A stretch of DNA of 64,000 bases from Desmodesmus armatus (GCA_007449985.2 VIIQ02000015.1:186001-250000); one strand, 5' to 3'. Counted from the stretch's first letter, positions 1-12,404 are shown. The notes: generated by a model from the sequence alone, not told the origin. Numbers and translations: made by a program.

Positions 1-775
1 TGATTGCGCAGTGCGTGCTATATGTGGTGCGCTAGGCGGCCGTGTGCCGAGCATTTGGGTGTATGTCACCCGCCTGTGGTTTGATTGCGCCTCACGCCGT
101 CATGTTGGATCATTCTTCTGTCCTTTTTGGTGCCTGGGACGTGAGCATATCCTCCGTCCAGCATGACACAGGAGCCTAGGTATAAGGCAGATCCTAGCTG
201 CTGGGGTGCAGCCCCTCCGTGCGCAATCACCACCTTCGTGTGGCATGTCTGCATCGCCGCCATCAACATCAACACCACCACCACATCGGCTTCAGCATCA
301 TCACAGCATGCTGTTCAGTCGGGATCAGGTGTATCGCGCACTCGCAGGCCTTGCTTGGTTGATGTGGAGGAATGAGATCATCACAGCATCTGACGTACCT
401 GCGCAATGCACACGCCTAGGACTACTGCTTGCGCAGGATTGGCGGCCTGATACATTCTGGGCTCTGTGTCGTGTGTTTGGTGGCCATGATGATCCTCAAG
501 CTGCTACACCTTGGACTCAATCGTGTTGCTGCGATTGTTGTGCCGCACACGTTTGAATCGGCAAGTTGCAGCTTGCCGGTTGCAGCTTGGATCCTGCATA
601 CCAGGCATGCAGCTGGAGTGGTAGTGCGGCGAGGCGTTGACACTCAATGAGGGAAGTTGTGAGGCAGGTGCTTGGTGTGTTTGCCCAGCTGATGTTTGCC
701 CTACGAGCCTTGTTTGACACGTGAAAGGGCGATCAGGTCAGGCGAGGCCATAATCCAGTAAAGGAGTAATAGTAT
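1..775 (+). mobile_element. Degenerate 3' end of a non-LTR retrotransposon
   Basis: One frame is open from base 2 to about 166 and ends in a Cys-Pro-Phe...Cys...His stretch that resembles the C-terminal zinc knuckle of LINE ORF2 proteins. After a stop and frameshift, 309-556 again reads like protein (a Trp-rich stretch containing ALAGLAWLMWRNE). A short frame ending FALRALFDT stops at about 721. Immediately after that stop comes a tail, GGGCGATCAGG...CCAGTAAAG, followed by a short AGT-rich run. A second copy of the same tail lies at 20936-20985, inside an intron of another gene. The match to LINE C-termini is by eye only. No reverse transcriptase motif is in the window because the element would extend upstream of base 1. 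This could also be an unrelated decayed gene. Confidence 0.4.
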
Positions 776-2439
776 GTGCACAGGGTGTGAGTTAGTACCA
801 TCTGTCGGTGTCTCTTTGGTCTGTTTGCTGGATCCCTGGTGGGGTGCTGCAATGTATCGTGTGGATAGTGTGTGAGGAGTCTTCTCACACGTGTGTGTTC
901 TTGTATCCGCCACGGCATGGCTTTGAACGCCTATGTCGCTGTGCCATTTGTCCTTGCGCTCATGCTTCTGTGGGATCTGTTGTTGCATGCAAGCGTGCCA
1001 TATGTGAAGTGTTGCTGTGTTCTGACTCCCTCCTCTTTCAGCATTAACCATTGGGTGCTGTCCGTAGGGGGTGACTGGCGTGCGTCTGATTGCAAGCGTC
1101 CGCCTGGTGTGTGCGCATATGCAGCTATAGCAGGCCTGCTGACTTGCTAGCCTTTGGGTCAGGCCTCATGGTGCCACTAGTCTGGCAAGAGGTCTATTGA
1201 TGCTACTTGAATGCTATGCTGTGCTTCGCTGTAGTTTCATGGTTTGCTGGCATGGCCAAGCCTTGCACACAGCTTTGTTGGGACGCACGTGCTGCACTGC
1301 ATCACCGAGTGAGTGTGTGACACCTCAGCAACCTGCATATTGCAAAAGCCATTCCTTGTGTATATGTAGAGGCGAAGAGCCTGGTAACATGGTCCGAGAG
1401 AGGAAGGAGTCAGGTCCAACTACACTGCTTTGCCACAGGCCCTAGGGAGGATGGGATCCGCGGATGCATGATGCATGCATCATCAGCTGGCCCGATCATT
1501 AGTAGGTGATGTGGTTGATCTGGGGCTCTCAGTCGTGCGCTTCAGGTTTTGGGCATCAGATAGGTCACTAAATCTAGCGGGCGGCATCGGCAAACATTCA
1601 TACATGTCTCGAGGTGATCTGGCCAAGGTTTGACCGCAGCAGAGTCATTCGCAGCGAAACCCTGGCGCATCGATCCTTCCATATTTTGCATGTTGGGAGC
1701 ACAGACGTTTGCAGAGATAGTGGCGCCTTTGGCTTACTGTGTCGTGTGTGTGGAACTGTACAGCTGCAAGTGCTACCAGCAAGCCCTCCAAACTCGGCTG
1801 TTCCCCTTAAAATGCTTGCATCAGCTACAGTACAGGGACCCTGTTGGCGGCGTGGGGTGAGTTTGACACCCGTCCTCCTTTGTGGTGCTGGGTACCCTAC
1901 CACCCACCACGCCCTGTGCCATGCTGGAGACGCCCCTGTGTTAGAGCAGTCCCCTCCCCTAACGTCAAGCCTCTTGCTTGTATTAGGGTCGTGTGGGGCT
2001 GCCTGAAGCAGCAGCCTTGCCGTGTTGAACAAGAGCCTGCTACATGCACACTCACACAATCAGGCAGGCCTTGAGTGAGGGTTGAACCTTGCTGCAATGG
2101 AGACCAAAGCTTCTTCAACCCTGTTGCTCTAAAAATGTTTGTATGCTGTCATTTTTGCGTTTGCTTGCTGTGTGCGGTCGTGACATCAGGGTGCCTGCAG
2201 CAGCAGAGCTGCAACCAGCCGTTCAAGAATCAGGCCTAGGCCAATGCAGCGTGGCAGCACACTCAGTTGCCAAGCAACAGCAGCAACCAGCTCAAAGCAC
2301 ATCATCCTAGGTAAGACCTCGTCTTTTCTAGCACCACAGCTTGTGTGTAGTGCCGTCCAGCCAGGCTGTATCCTGCAGTTCTTGTGTTCTCACAAGTGCT
2401 TCAAATCACCCCTTGACCTACTCTCATGCCTGCCCTGCT
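776..2439. other. No gene recognised
   Basis: Only short shadow reading frames are seen. It is TG-rich and unstructured. A frame from ATG 2134 begins with a hydrophobic Cys-rich stretch that could be a signal peptide, and it might belong to the missing 5' exon of the hydrolase gene downstream. The splice phase cannot be tested. Confidence 0.5.
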
Positions 2440-2883
2440 ACTAGCAAACAGTATCATGTCTAGCACCTCTTCCTTCCTCATGTCCTGTACCCCTCCCTTC
2501 CTCACGTCTTGCACCCCTCCCCCCCACCCACCCCAGCACACATGCGCGCACTGCACCCCCAAACTTGCAACACCCATGTACTTCTCTACGTCAGCCCTCC
2601 CCCCTCCCCCCTCCCCCCCCCCTCACACGCACACGTTATGTCACAAGCCCTGTGTTGTGTGCTGTCCGCTGTGTGCTGCAGCTCCCTCATGTCTCAAATC
2701 CCCCTCTCCCTCATGTCTTGCACCCCCCCCACACACACACACACATGCGCACCGCACCCCCAGAGTTGTAACACCCATGTACTTCTCTACATCAGCCCTC
2801 CCCCCTCCCCCACCCCACCCCCCCACACACACGTTATGTCACAAGCCCTGTGTTGTGTGTGTGCTGTCCGCTGTGTGCTGCAG
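2440..2883 (+). repeat. Two-copy tandem duplication with polypyrimidine tracts
   Basis: About 185 bases are present twice (roughly 2500-2700 and 2713-2890). Each copy runs from CACCCC tracts through CATGTACTTCTCTAC and GTTATGTCACAAGCC to GTGTGCTGCAGCTCCC. The end of the unit is the acceptor and first bases of the first recognised hydrolase exon, so an intron 3' end was duplicated together with its AG. Confidence 0.75.
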
Positions 2884-3404
2884 CTCCCCCAGCAGGCAAC
2901 ACAGCTGCTGCAGAGTCAGAGTGCCTGCTGGTGTTTGCACCAGGGGCAGGGCTGGCCCCTAAGGACTTCCAGCACCTGGCAGAGGCAGCACAGGTGCGCA
3001 CACACATGTGTGGGGTGGTGTGGTGGTGGGGGTTGGGTATTGGTGGGTGGGTGGTGGGGGTGTGAGGGGGGTGGAGGTGGGGGTGGGGAGCGGGGGGACA
3101 GCGCGTGGGTGATTTGGGGGTGAGGGGGGGGGGGGGGGCGCAGTATGGTGGGTGGGTGGTGTGGGTGCAAGAGGGGGGTCATGGGGGTGGGGGTGGGGGG
3201 CTCCAGCTGGTCAAACAACTGGTCAAACAACTGGTCCCGATCAGCAATCACATGCAGCAGCACACTCAGTATCACCTGGTCTGTTTCTATACAGGGCTGC
3301 GGGGTGTATCTGTATCAACCTTATTGTAATCGCATGTTTCTTTCTGACGGTACAACAAAACCAGTAGCTTTGTCAGGGTTTGCTGGTGTTGATGCTGCTG
3401 CTTG

Positions 3405-3439
<35 letters not shown>

Positions 3440-6400
3440 GTACTGCTGGTGCGGGTGCTGGTGTGCAGGCCCAGGCCCCCCATGTGCGCATGTGGGCCGC
3501 CTGCATGCACCTCGACTATGCCCAGGTTGGCGCTGTGTTTGCGCAGAAAGGGCAGGCGCCTGACAAAGACAAGCAGAGCAAGCAAGACCTGGTAAGCACT
3601 GCCGCTGCAAAGGAATGGCATCATCCTAACGAGCAGCTGGCAGCTGGCAGCTGTGCCAATGGGCATGAGGCAGCCCTGTATACTACTCTTCAAAGCATGC
3701 AGGGAGCTACAGCCACGGGAAGGTTTGCGGGTCTGCAGCAGCAGCGCACAGAAGAGGTGCAAGTGTCAGATGGACGACTCTTTTTGTATATATGTATCTC
3801 CGGACTCTTGTTATATACCCCCAGACCTGCTGGACCACTGATGAATGCTGGGGATGGGACACTGCTACCTACACCCTGTACTTGAGCACACTCTGTGATT
3901 TTGAACAGAGCACTGTACTGTGCTGCGCTGCGATCTGTTTGGTCGGTGGCAACAGCAAGGGCAACAGCAACAGCATCCCTGGCGTAGCCGCGGATGCACG
4001 ACAGACCTGCTGCAAGGCGTATGGGTGGTAACAGTGCTGCCCTGTAATAATTTGTCCGGTAGCAACAGCAACAGCATGCTTGCTGTCTTGTCTGCTGCTG
4101 TGCTGCAGTCCCCAGTGGAGGCATACCTTGACAAGCTGCTGGGGGAGGTGCGGGAGGATGCAGTAGCAGCAGGCTTCAAGGCCCGCGTTTCAGGATGGGG
4201 TAAGGAAAGCATCACACTTTTGGGCGGTTAGGCTCTTGGTAAAAAGTGTCACACTTTTTGGGCGGTTAGGGTTGTTACAGACATGCTCAGGATTGACAGC
4301 AGTATGATGTGCATGCTGGATGCCAGGGCGAGGCTGGCGGTTAGCAACAAGGGTACGCATGGTGCCTGCAATATGTGTGATGGTTGCAGTGGTTTGTGCA
4401 ACAGCTGGTGCATGAACATGAACATGAACATGACTGATTGCTTGCGTTCCTTCCCCCAGGTCGCTGCACCAACATGTACCTGTATGCTCAGTCAGCTGCT
4501 GAAGTGATTCTGTCTAGTCCCCCCTGGTAAACCCAAAAGAAAAATATGTCTATTGACTGCAGCGGTTGGTGTAACAGCTTGTGCATGAACATGAACATGA
4601 CATACTGCTTGCTTTCCTTCCCCCCAGGTCGCTGCACCAACCTGTACCTATGTGCTCAGTCAGCTGCTGGTGTGACGCTGTCGAGTGTCGCCTTCAAATC
4701 AGCGGCCGGGTATATTCTGCTGGCCAGCACCTTTGATGGGCGCTATGCTACTGGGCAGCTGCCAAGCTTGGAAGACTATGGCAGGTAAGCACTATACAAA
4801 TATATGTGGCAGGATGGCCCTGTAGCAATTGTAAAGGACTGTATACACGTAAGTATAGACCTTTGCACACATGTGTTGCAGGAGGGCAACGTAGCACTTG
4901 TTGTCCTGCTGAAAGCCTGTTGGCCTGTTGACATGCAGCTGATTGGAGTCTAGATGAGAGTGTTGTTGGGACCTTCGAGTATGGTTGATGCGCTGACTTG
5001 ACAGTACAGTACCCAAGTACTCACAGATGCAGGTTTGTTTTGGCCGATTTGTCACAACTGGTGTGACATCCGCAATAACGTCCTGCTGTCTGCCGCCCAC
5101 CCATGACATCATGACCACACCCGAATGTTGCCTTTCCCGCTTTTTTATTCAGGCCTGTGCTGCTGCTGGGTGGGGAGCTGGATGGGCAGATGCGTTGGCC
5201 CTGGCAGGCACCTCTTGCAGCTGATGCTGCAGTACTGGCACAGAAAGCCGGACCCTGGTGAGTCCTACAAACTAATATCATCAGCAGGTGCCCATACGAC
5301 AAATTTGAGTAGTGCTGCTGAGTACTGCCAAGTAGGATGCTGATGCTGCTGTGTTGGCACAGAAAGCCGGGCCCTGGTGAGTCACCCAGCGCCTGAGTAC
5401 TGCTAAGTACTGCCACCAATAAAGCATTGCAGTTGTGCTCTGACCACTCTGATAACCTTGGGTTATGACTAAACTTTGCAATGGCCGGGGTGCTTGCGAT
5501 CACATCAACATGAGGGGCATACTGATGCAAGGCTCGGAGGCCGTACCTGTGCTCTTTGCTCGCTCACTTGATCAGCTAGCTTTACTCTGCTGCCCATGCT
5601 GCCTTTGATGCGGGCCCTTCCCTCCATGCCCTCCCTCTTGCTGCTATTGTTGCTGCCACAGCTATGCTGCTGCACACCAACCATTCATCCTCGTCCCGGG
5701 TGCCAACCACGCCCAGACATCCAATGGCGTTGCCAACTATGCGAGAGGCGACATTCCTGCCACCGCCGAGTATGGTGCCACCACTGAGCAGTTGGGCAAG
5801 GCGGTTGCATCTTTTGTGACGTCACACCAGGCCGCACAAAAGAGTGAGAGGCAGGCAGCTGCTGACGAGTTGCTGGTGATGGTGCGGCGGACTGCTGAGA
5901 TGCTGGGACCCTACTTCATGGCTTCAGGTGCGCCCTGGGTATAAGCCACATCACTACATTTATGTATCATACATAGGACCAAGTTGGTTGTGTATTTGGG
6001 CGGACGGGAGGGTTGCAAGTGTTGTGTAGCACATGCTTGCCACACTGCCGAGACGCTAGGACCCTACTTCATGGCTTCAGGTGCGTCCTGGGTGTATCAC
6101 AGTGTACAGTGTACTCAATCTGTGAGTCAGATGCATCTGTGGCACTGGAAATTTTCTGTGGTATGTTCAGGTACGGTCGAGCCCAGTAACAGTATCAGGC
6201 AGGATTGTCGCGCCTCAGGTCTACCACCCATGGCCACGTCGTTGGTAGGGCATGGTACAGGAGGAGGCCTCCCTTCTGTGTGTCTCCACAGCTCGACTGT
6301 CGCCCTATTGCAGCGTACCTTTTTTTGGGGGGTGTGCTTGCGGGTGTGCAGGCATGGGCGACATCTGTGCAGCGTGCGTCACTGGGCGCTCAAGTGATCC

Positions 6401-9400
6401 CTGCGTCTGTTTTGTGCTTTGTGCCGCACATGTCATATGCAGGCATGGGTGACATCTGTGCAGCGTGGGTCACTGGGCGCTCTGGAGGGCCAGAGTCAAC
6501 CGCCAGCCTTGACCTCCCAGACACCAGCCACCCCCACACCTCGACACCAAACCACCCCAGCAGCCCACTGCAGCAGTCTCTGCTGCAGGGCACTCGGAGG
6601 GAGGTGGCGCAAAGGTGAGGTGACTTTGTTGATGCTCCTGCATTAAAATTTTCAAGCTTTTATTATTTATATTATTATATATAAATATTATTATATTTAA
6701 ATATTTTTGGTGACTGCCACTTTGTACTGACCTTTGGGAACAGCCATGTAGATCACACTGGGGGTTTGTCTGGTTGAGAGCTCCAGCTTGGTAGTAAGTA
6801 TGCACCCTGGGGCCGCCCCAGGGCAGTGTTTGTGATCTGTATTGATTGCATGCAGGATTGCATCACATGCATGCATATGAGTCAGTGTGAAAGGCACTGA
6901 CATTCATTCAATCATTATCGTAGCCAGTCAAAGGTTTCCTTCCCCCAAGCCTAAACCTGTGTGCTCATGTGTGCGCAGGGTATCTGGTTCAATTCACCCT
7001 GGTGTCATTCAGAAGGCCGAGCGTTTTGTGGCTGCTGCCCAGCTGAAGCTTGCCAGCAGCCTCCCCAAGGAGGTCATGGGCCGGCTGAGGGTGGTGGTGC
7101 ATACACACACCGACGTGGAGGTGGGTAGTTGCTTGAAAATCAAAATCGCTTGTACAAGCACATGTGGCAGGATCACACCAAGCCCCTACTTTGCCGGCAG
7201 TTGTAGATAACGGGACCGTCCGCAACCACTGACGTCATGGGCAGGCTGAGGGTGGGGGAGTATACACACATCGACGTGGAGGTGGGTAGCAACCTTCGCC
7301 ACATTTTCATTGAGAGGGTTGAACCGCAGCCCTTGAAAGTGACCACCCCCGAACCACCCCCGTGTGCAGATGGACGCGCCCACACAACTCCAGAAACTTG
7401 CATACATGCAGTGACTGCCAGTGCTTGTTGATGATGATGTTATGTTTGTTTTGCAGGCCCTGCTGCTGAATCAGCCCCGTGTGCAGGAGCAGCCAGACGG
7501 CAGTGTGGTGGTGGCAGTGCACGCCCTCATCGCCCTGCCCAATGTGGTGCGCCCAGGTGCGAGCAAAGGTTTTCAGCAGCGGTTGAGCATTTGGAAGGCA
7601 GCAGGAGTTGCTGGCGTGGTGGGGTGCGAGTATTGGCCGACTACATAATAGTTGCAGGAGTCATTCAAGCCTTGGGTGTACCTCGAAAGCCAGAGTACCA
7701 CATTTGTCAGCTTAATTAAGGATGTGTTGCATAGCTGAGTAGCTGAGCTATGCATGCAGTGCTTGTTGCAGCGCGCGGTCGGCGAGGTGCGGACGCAGGG
7801 CACCCGGACTGCTCAAAACCCCTTCTGCTCGGGCCAGAGCTGTGCTATGTGGTGGTGGTTTGTTGCTTAATTTATGCACTTCATATATAACAAAATAAAA
7901 TAATAATAACATAAAATAAAATATCAATAATGTACAACATTGGCAATGTTGCACTTGTAGCTATGAGGCCTGAGATTGTGCATGCCTTGTCTGCAGGTGC
8001 CAAGCTTCCCAGCTGCCGCGCTGCCTCTCCTGAGTACTGGCTCAAGCTCAAGCGCCCCCAGGCTATCGCTGACGTGAGCAAACAAAGTATTGGTGCACAC
8101 ACAAGTGTGTGCAAACAGTATTCACATGCGGTGAAGCTTCACCAATGTGTGGTGATGTGTGCATGCCTGTATCTGGTGTGAGTGAGGGGGCGTTGCAGCT
8201 TAAGCCTTTATAGGAAGTGGCATCTGCCTGCAACATCTTCGTCTTTGACAGCAAAATCATGGCAGGCGTGTGTTCCCAAAGTGGCAGGTTGTGGCCGCAT
8301 GGGATCATACACTAAGTGGGGAGGGGGGGGGGGAAATGATCATAGGGCCAGTCAGTGGTGGATGCAACATACAACAAACTGCTGAATTCCCTTGTTTTAC
8401 TTCTTGACTTGCTGTGCAGGATCTGGGTTTGGAGGGGGTGTATGCAGATGGCACGACAGCAGCAGCACTCAACAGCAACGCCCTGCAGGCCGCGCTCGCA
8501 GCAGTTCGCCCGGCAATGGCCGACCGCTACCGTACATCCGGCTGGCAGCTCAACTTTGCAACAGACATGTTAGTCAGTGACAACAACGCAGAAAAGTTCA
8601 TCCGGGAAAGCGCGATGAAATTCTCCCCGGAGCAGCAGGACGCGAGCAGCAGCGGACGCGGTGTCGTGCAAGTGACATCTCCGGTGCTTACCATTAAGTC
8701 CGTGGGGGAGATTCGCAAGATGGCAGCAGCGGGAAAGCCAGACGATCCAGGCGCAGCTGCGATGCTTGCTGCTGCTGACGACCCTTACATGGTCCGGTTC
8801 CTGGGCAACTGGTATACTAAGGTGCGTTGGTGAGCACTTGGGGCGCGGGGCTTTTGCAGCGCAACAGTTGCAGTTGGACGATAATAGCAAGCTGCCATTG
8901 CTCGACACAGGCGACCGCTGGTTTCATGCAGTGTGTTGCTTTGGCGGCAGTACCGCAGGCGCATGACACAAACCATATCGTCCACAGAGCACGCTTGCTT
9001 GCAAGCCTGGAGCACTTGCATGTAGCACGACGGGGGAAAGCTGAAAGCGTGCGAAGTTCCGGGGCACCTGGTACAGCAAGGTGCTTGGCAAATCATTTGG
9101 GGGGTGCTGGGGTGTTGCAGCATAGCCTGCTGTGCTCGTGGTGATGCGTGTTGAGTGGCAAGCGTGTGAAAACACTGTCATTGTTGTAACCTGTTCGTCG
9201 TGCCTTCACTGGCTCACAACAACCATGCTCAACTGTTCTCGTCCACAAACCTCTGTCAACCTGTCCTTCATGCCTACCCCCCCCCCCCTTCCACCTGCCC
9301 ATGGGCCCATGGTGGTCACCTTGCTGTGGTGGTGCCCGTGGTGGCCTCCTTGCTGTGCTGCAGGTGTCGCACAAGCCATGGAGTGGGTGATGCTCAACTG

Positions 9401-9671
9401 TCCTCGCCCACACACCTCTGTCAACCTGTCCTTCATGCCTACCCCCCCTCTTCGACCCGCTCACAATGGTGTGCTGCAGATGTTGAGTGTTGCACAAGAA
9501 CTGGAGTGGGTGATGCTCAACTGTCTTCGTCCACACACCCTTGTCAACCTGTCCTTCATGCCTACTCCTTCCCCCTTTCCACCCACCCGCCTACTGCAGG
9601 TGTTGAGTGTTGCGCAAGCCATGGAGTGGGTGATGCTGGACAGCTTGAGGGAGGAGGTCACTTGGAGCTGA
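2884..9671 (+). CDS. Alpha/beta-hydrolase-fold protein (5' exon missing from model)
   Basis: Exons: 2884-2993, 3469-3591, 4109-4199, 4628-4784, 5153-5257, 5662-5927, 6443-6614, 6979-7120, 7457-7556, 7997-8073, 8420-8821, 9600-9671. All eleven junctions are GT-AG and agree in phase. The joined product is about 600 residues and its start exon was not found. Exon 1 carries the LLVFAPGAGL strand-turn of alpha/beta hydrolases. The candidate nucleophile is the Ser of AQSAAG (about residue 119), the acid is in GGELDG (about 170) and the histidine in GANHAQ (about 211). These follow the fold's usual order and spacing. The nucleophile elbow is Ala-rich rather than GxSxG. The C-terminal 340 residues are not recognised. 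Substrate and location are unknown; a lipase, esterase or chlorophyllase-like enzyme is possible. Several exon ends are duplicated in the introns. Confidence 0.7.
4205..4270 (+). repeat. Direct repeat in hydrolase intron
   Basis: CACACTTTTGGGCGGTTAGG occurs twice with one base difference, about 40 bases apart, just after the donor at 4200. Confidence 0.7.
4380..4784 (+). repeat. Tandem copy of nucleophile exon (pseudo-exon 4460-4527)
   Basis: The 3' part of the intron (CAACAGC..GTGCATGAACATGAACATGA) plus the acceptor and the first 50 bases of the exon starting at 4628 are also present at 4395-4527. The upstream copy starts at 4460 after CCCCCAG and reads GRCTNMYLYAQSAAE. It then diverges and meets a stop at a GTAAAC that could act as a donor. 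Only the copy at 4628-4784 continues into the phase-compatible exon. Confidence 0.8.
5210..5385 (+). repeat. Duplicated exon 3' end (hydrolase exon 5)
   Basis: The last about 40 bases of the exon ending at 5257, with its GTGAGTC donor, recur at 5339-5384 (GCACAGAAAGCCGGGCCCTG then GTGAGTC). The second copy has no acceptor of its own close by. Confidence 0.85.
5893..6097 (+). repeat. Duplicated exon 3' end (hydrolase exon 6)
   Basis: ACCCTACTTCATGGCTTCAG followed by GTGCG occurs at the true exon end (5927) and again ending at about 6080 in the following intron. Confidence 0.85.
6349..6490 (+). repeat. Duplicated acceptor region (hydrolase exon 7)
   Basis: GCAGGCATGGGCGACATCTG and the following GTGCAGCGTG.GTCACTGGGCGCTC occur at 6349-6393 and 6439-6483. 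The downstream copy is the phase-compatible exon start. Confidence 0.85.
6640..6710. repeat. AT-rich palindromic island
   Basis: About 70 bases, almost only A and T, with self-complementary TATTATATATAAATATTA-type runs, inside the intron 6615-6978 of the hydrolase gene. It stands out sharply from GC-richer surroundings. Confidence 0.7.
7073..7290 (+). repeat. Duplicated exon 3' end (hydrolase exon 8)
   Basis: GTCATGGGCCGGCTGAGGGT through GACGTGGAG and the donor GTGGGTAG (7073-7128) recur with few changes at 7235-7290, again without the first part of the exon. Confidence 0.85.
7862..7935. repeat. AT-rich intronic island
   Basis: An AAATAA-rich stretch of about 70 bases in the hydrolase intron 7557-7996. 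Confidence 0.7.
9196..9671 (+). repeat. Four tandem copies ending in the terminal hydrolase exon
   Basis: A unit of about 117 bases carrying CATGGAGTGGGTGATGCTCA, CACACCTCTGTCAACCTGTC and CTTCATGCCTACCCC repeats at about 9196, 9361, 9478 and 9597. The last copy holds the acceptor at 9599 and the terminal coding exon, which ends in the stop at 9669-9671. Copies 2 and 3 keep CTGCAG acceptors and open frames. Confidence 0.85.
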
Positions 9672-10345
9672 GGCAGTGGGGTTCACCCATCAAAAGGGCG
9701 CAGCTGTATGCAGCTGCCGGTACAAATGAGTAGTATGAGTGTGGGGGAAGTCACTTGGAGCTGAGGCTGGGGGGTACATTCCGGGCACAGCTGCAGCCTA
9801 GGCAAGCTGCCCGTGGCAGGAAGCGGCACACTCAAGACGCAGCTGCATGCGGCGGCTGGTGCACATGAGACGTCTCCGTGCAGAGGGGGGGGGGTCACTT
9901 GGACTCGAGGCAGGGGTACCCTTGGGGTGCAGCTGCAGCCTGAGGAAGATTCTCATACTGCATTTGCACAGCGCAGTATTTTAGCCACTTCCAGCAGCTA
10001 GCCCCAGCAGCTAGCTTGCGTGGAGTGCCTGCCACTGTAAGGATACTAGTGACGCTACAGGCGGTGGCGTGAAGCGGAGAAACACGCAAAGCAGACGACG
10101 TTGATGCTGCAAGGGAAGTTCTCTCCTGCCTTTCTTGATGGCAATAGGGAGCTGAGGCAGGGCGCCCTTTTGCTGCGCAGACGCAGCTGCAGCTAGGACT
10201 GTTGTGGTGCGGCTCCAGCAGGAGAGTGGGATTCAGCTGATCTGACCTGAGTCAGAAGTGGTTGTGACTGTAACCCTGCAAGGGGGCGAGGTGGTTGTGA
10301 CTGCAACCCTGCAAGGGGGCGAGGAGGGGGCGCGCCCAGGGCGCA
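9672..10345 (+). repeat. Degenerate tandem repeats after the hydrolase stop
   Basis: Segments with GTCACTTGGAGCTGAGGC and CAGCTGCAGCCT recur at about 9655, 9750, 9893 and 10150, increasingly diverged. A 34-base unit (GTGGTTGTGACTG.AACCCTGCAAGGGGGCGAG) is repeated twice at 10256-10325. The first unit overlaps the end of the terminal exon, so this may be 3' UTR built by the same duplication process. Confidence 0.6.
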
Positions 10346-12220
10346 GTTGCAAGAAGCTGCATGTGTGGGCAGTTGCAGAGTGTGTGGGTGCTGCCTGTGT
10401 GTGTACCATAAGCAAATCCTGGTTGCAGCCAGCAGCTGGGAGAAGTTGGCGCCACTGCTACATGCTGCTCAGCATGGCAGGGAGGCACATGGTTGAGTGG
10501 CTACTCATAGACAGTAGCAGCACCCGCGGCCCAGCTGCAGCTTTTTGGAACCTGTGGGGTGCTTAGTAAGAGCTGCAGCGCAACGGGATTGGTCCTTCGA
10601 GCAAGCTTTCAAGTGGGCGTATCACACCATTAGTGCAAGGCATGCATTGCAGAATGAACAACCCATCAGCCGCTGGAAAGTACAGGGCGCAACCTCTGCC
10701 TGCCACTGAACCACACAGAGGCATGCAAAGCAGCAGCGGCACCACTCAACTGCCACATCACAACGATTGGGCTGCTGATATGTAAGGTGCAACAAACATG
10801 TGGCGCCGCAGCACAGCACAGCACAAGCAGATGCCGCACTTCACAGCCTCGGGCATTGCAAGCATACTGTGTTGCCGGGAATCTGCTCCTGCTCCCAAGC
10901 ACTTACATGCTGCACTGACAACCCTCCTGTCAACAGCAGCAAGGCATACAACCTGCGCTGCCGTACACGCAACACAACGACAACAGCAACAAGCACCCAT
11001 ACACCACGATACAACAAGCAACTGCCTGTCGACAACCCGGTGTGCGAAGGGCAATTTGTTGTAGACAGGTGGTAAAGTACCAAGGCCATGGTCAAAGGTA
11101 ACATATATTGGTTGAGACATGCATACAGTAAAGTAGCAACTGCTGTAAGCTGCCAGTCAGTCAGCCGGTGTCGGGTGTCCAGCAGATGTGTCACGACATA
11201 AAATAGCACACCATGGCACATTCCGCTCAGGTGCCCCTCTGCCCTACAAGGCACGTCCCGTTCGCCATGTCGACATGCCTGCTTGGGTCACAAAGCAGTA
11301 CAGAAGACTGTACCCAGAAGACTGTACCCGGCGCATGTCATCTTGCAGGAACCCCAGCTGCAGATAACCATTCCATCACACAGTCTGAACCAGACACAAG
11401 AGCATACCATGCTGTGAATGCTGTGTCATCCCCTGCTGCGTCCTAAGCCCACGGTTACCCATGCGGCCCTGAAAGTCACATGCAAACCCACCCTATCAGG
11501 CAGGTATGCCCCACAATGCAGACAAGTGCAGCCCCTTCAGTCAGGCATGCCCCACATTGACAGATGCAATGCAATGGCTTGCACTCACAAATAGCCGTGG
11601 TCCCGCATCCCTGCATGTCTGTCAGTAACTAGCCTCACACACTTTGTTTCCAGTCTCACACACTGACCATTATGGTGGCTACCATGCGTGCCGCACCACT
11701 GCACCCCAAGGAGGGAATGCTACACCCTGCACAGGGACCCACCATCATCCTCAGTCCCTGCCGACAAGCCAGGGCTGTGCAGCCGCCACCGGGGAGGTAC
11801 CCCGTTCAAATCCCACCAGCAGCACCACAACAATCCGGCTAGCAGCAGTGGCCAGGGCTGTCGACGCACACCTTCCGCCATCTCTGGCGACATCTCTGAT
11901 GCCCTGCTCGGCAACTCAGCATCCCTCCAAGGAACAGACCACAAGACACACGAAACACGTCACACACCTTGGGTGCAGTAGCCCTCCCTGGCTGTTATAC
12001 AGACAAACAGCTCCACACAGCTTGCAGAGCAGGCTGCTCTCTTGCGCACAGCACAGGCGTCGCTGAAGTGACAAAGTGCCATGTCAGCGCCAGAAAGCAC
12101 CGCACACCTTGCGCAGCAGTTTCTTTGCGGCTGACTGCTGCAACCACGTCATACAATGCACCCATGCTAGCGCTGCATACCAAACACCGCCAGACTCCTC
12201 GCGCTGCAACAGATCTGCTC
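10346..12220. other. Intergenic, no gene recognised
   Basis: It lies between the ends of the convergent hydrolase (+) and p25-alpha (-) genes. It is CA-rich and holds only short shadow frames. Confidence 0.5.
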
Positions 12221-12340
12221 TCAGCGGCTGTCCTGCATGCGCACCAGGTCCAGCGCGCAGCCTGCGCTGGAGTGGCAGCTTGAGTTGAGGGCGGGCGCAC
12301 CACAGCGCAGCACAGCGTCCACTAGCTCATGCAGTACCAC
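12221..12340 (-). pseudogene. Copy of the terminal p25-alpha exon end
   Basis: On the minus strand this reads HELVDAVLRCGAPALNSS and ends LVRMQDSR then stop. That is nearly the same as the terminal exon end at 12405-12540 (HELVDAVLRCGGPALNSS ... LVRMQDSR stop). It lacks the preceding ISYPQF part and lies downstream of the stop, so it is a partial duplicate. Confidence 0.8.
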
Positions 12341-12404
12341 ACAGACTGCACAGCAGGCCTGCACCAAACAGCGCCAGACACCTCGCACAGCAACAGACCT
12401 GCTA

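Noticed and set aside
2426..3275. Long Pro/His/Gly-rich frames on both strands
   Set aside because: They come from CCCCACC and TGGGGG tracts in a duplicated intron. They have no start context and no conserved pattern.
11800..11840. GTTCAAATCCCACC, tRNA T-arm-like
   Set aside because: No cloverleaf can be formed.
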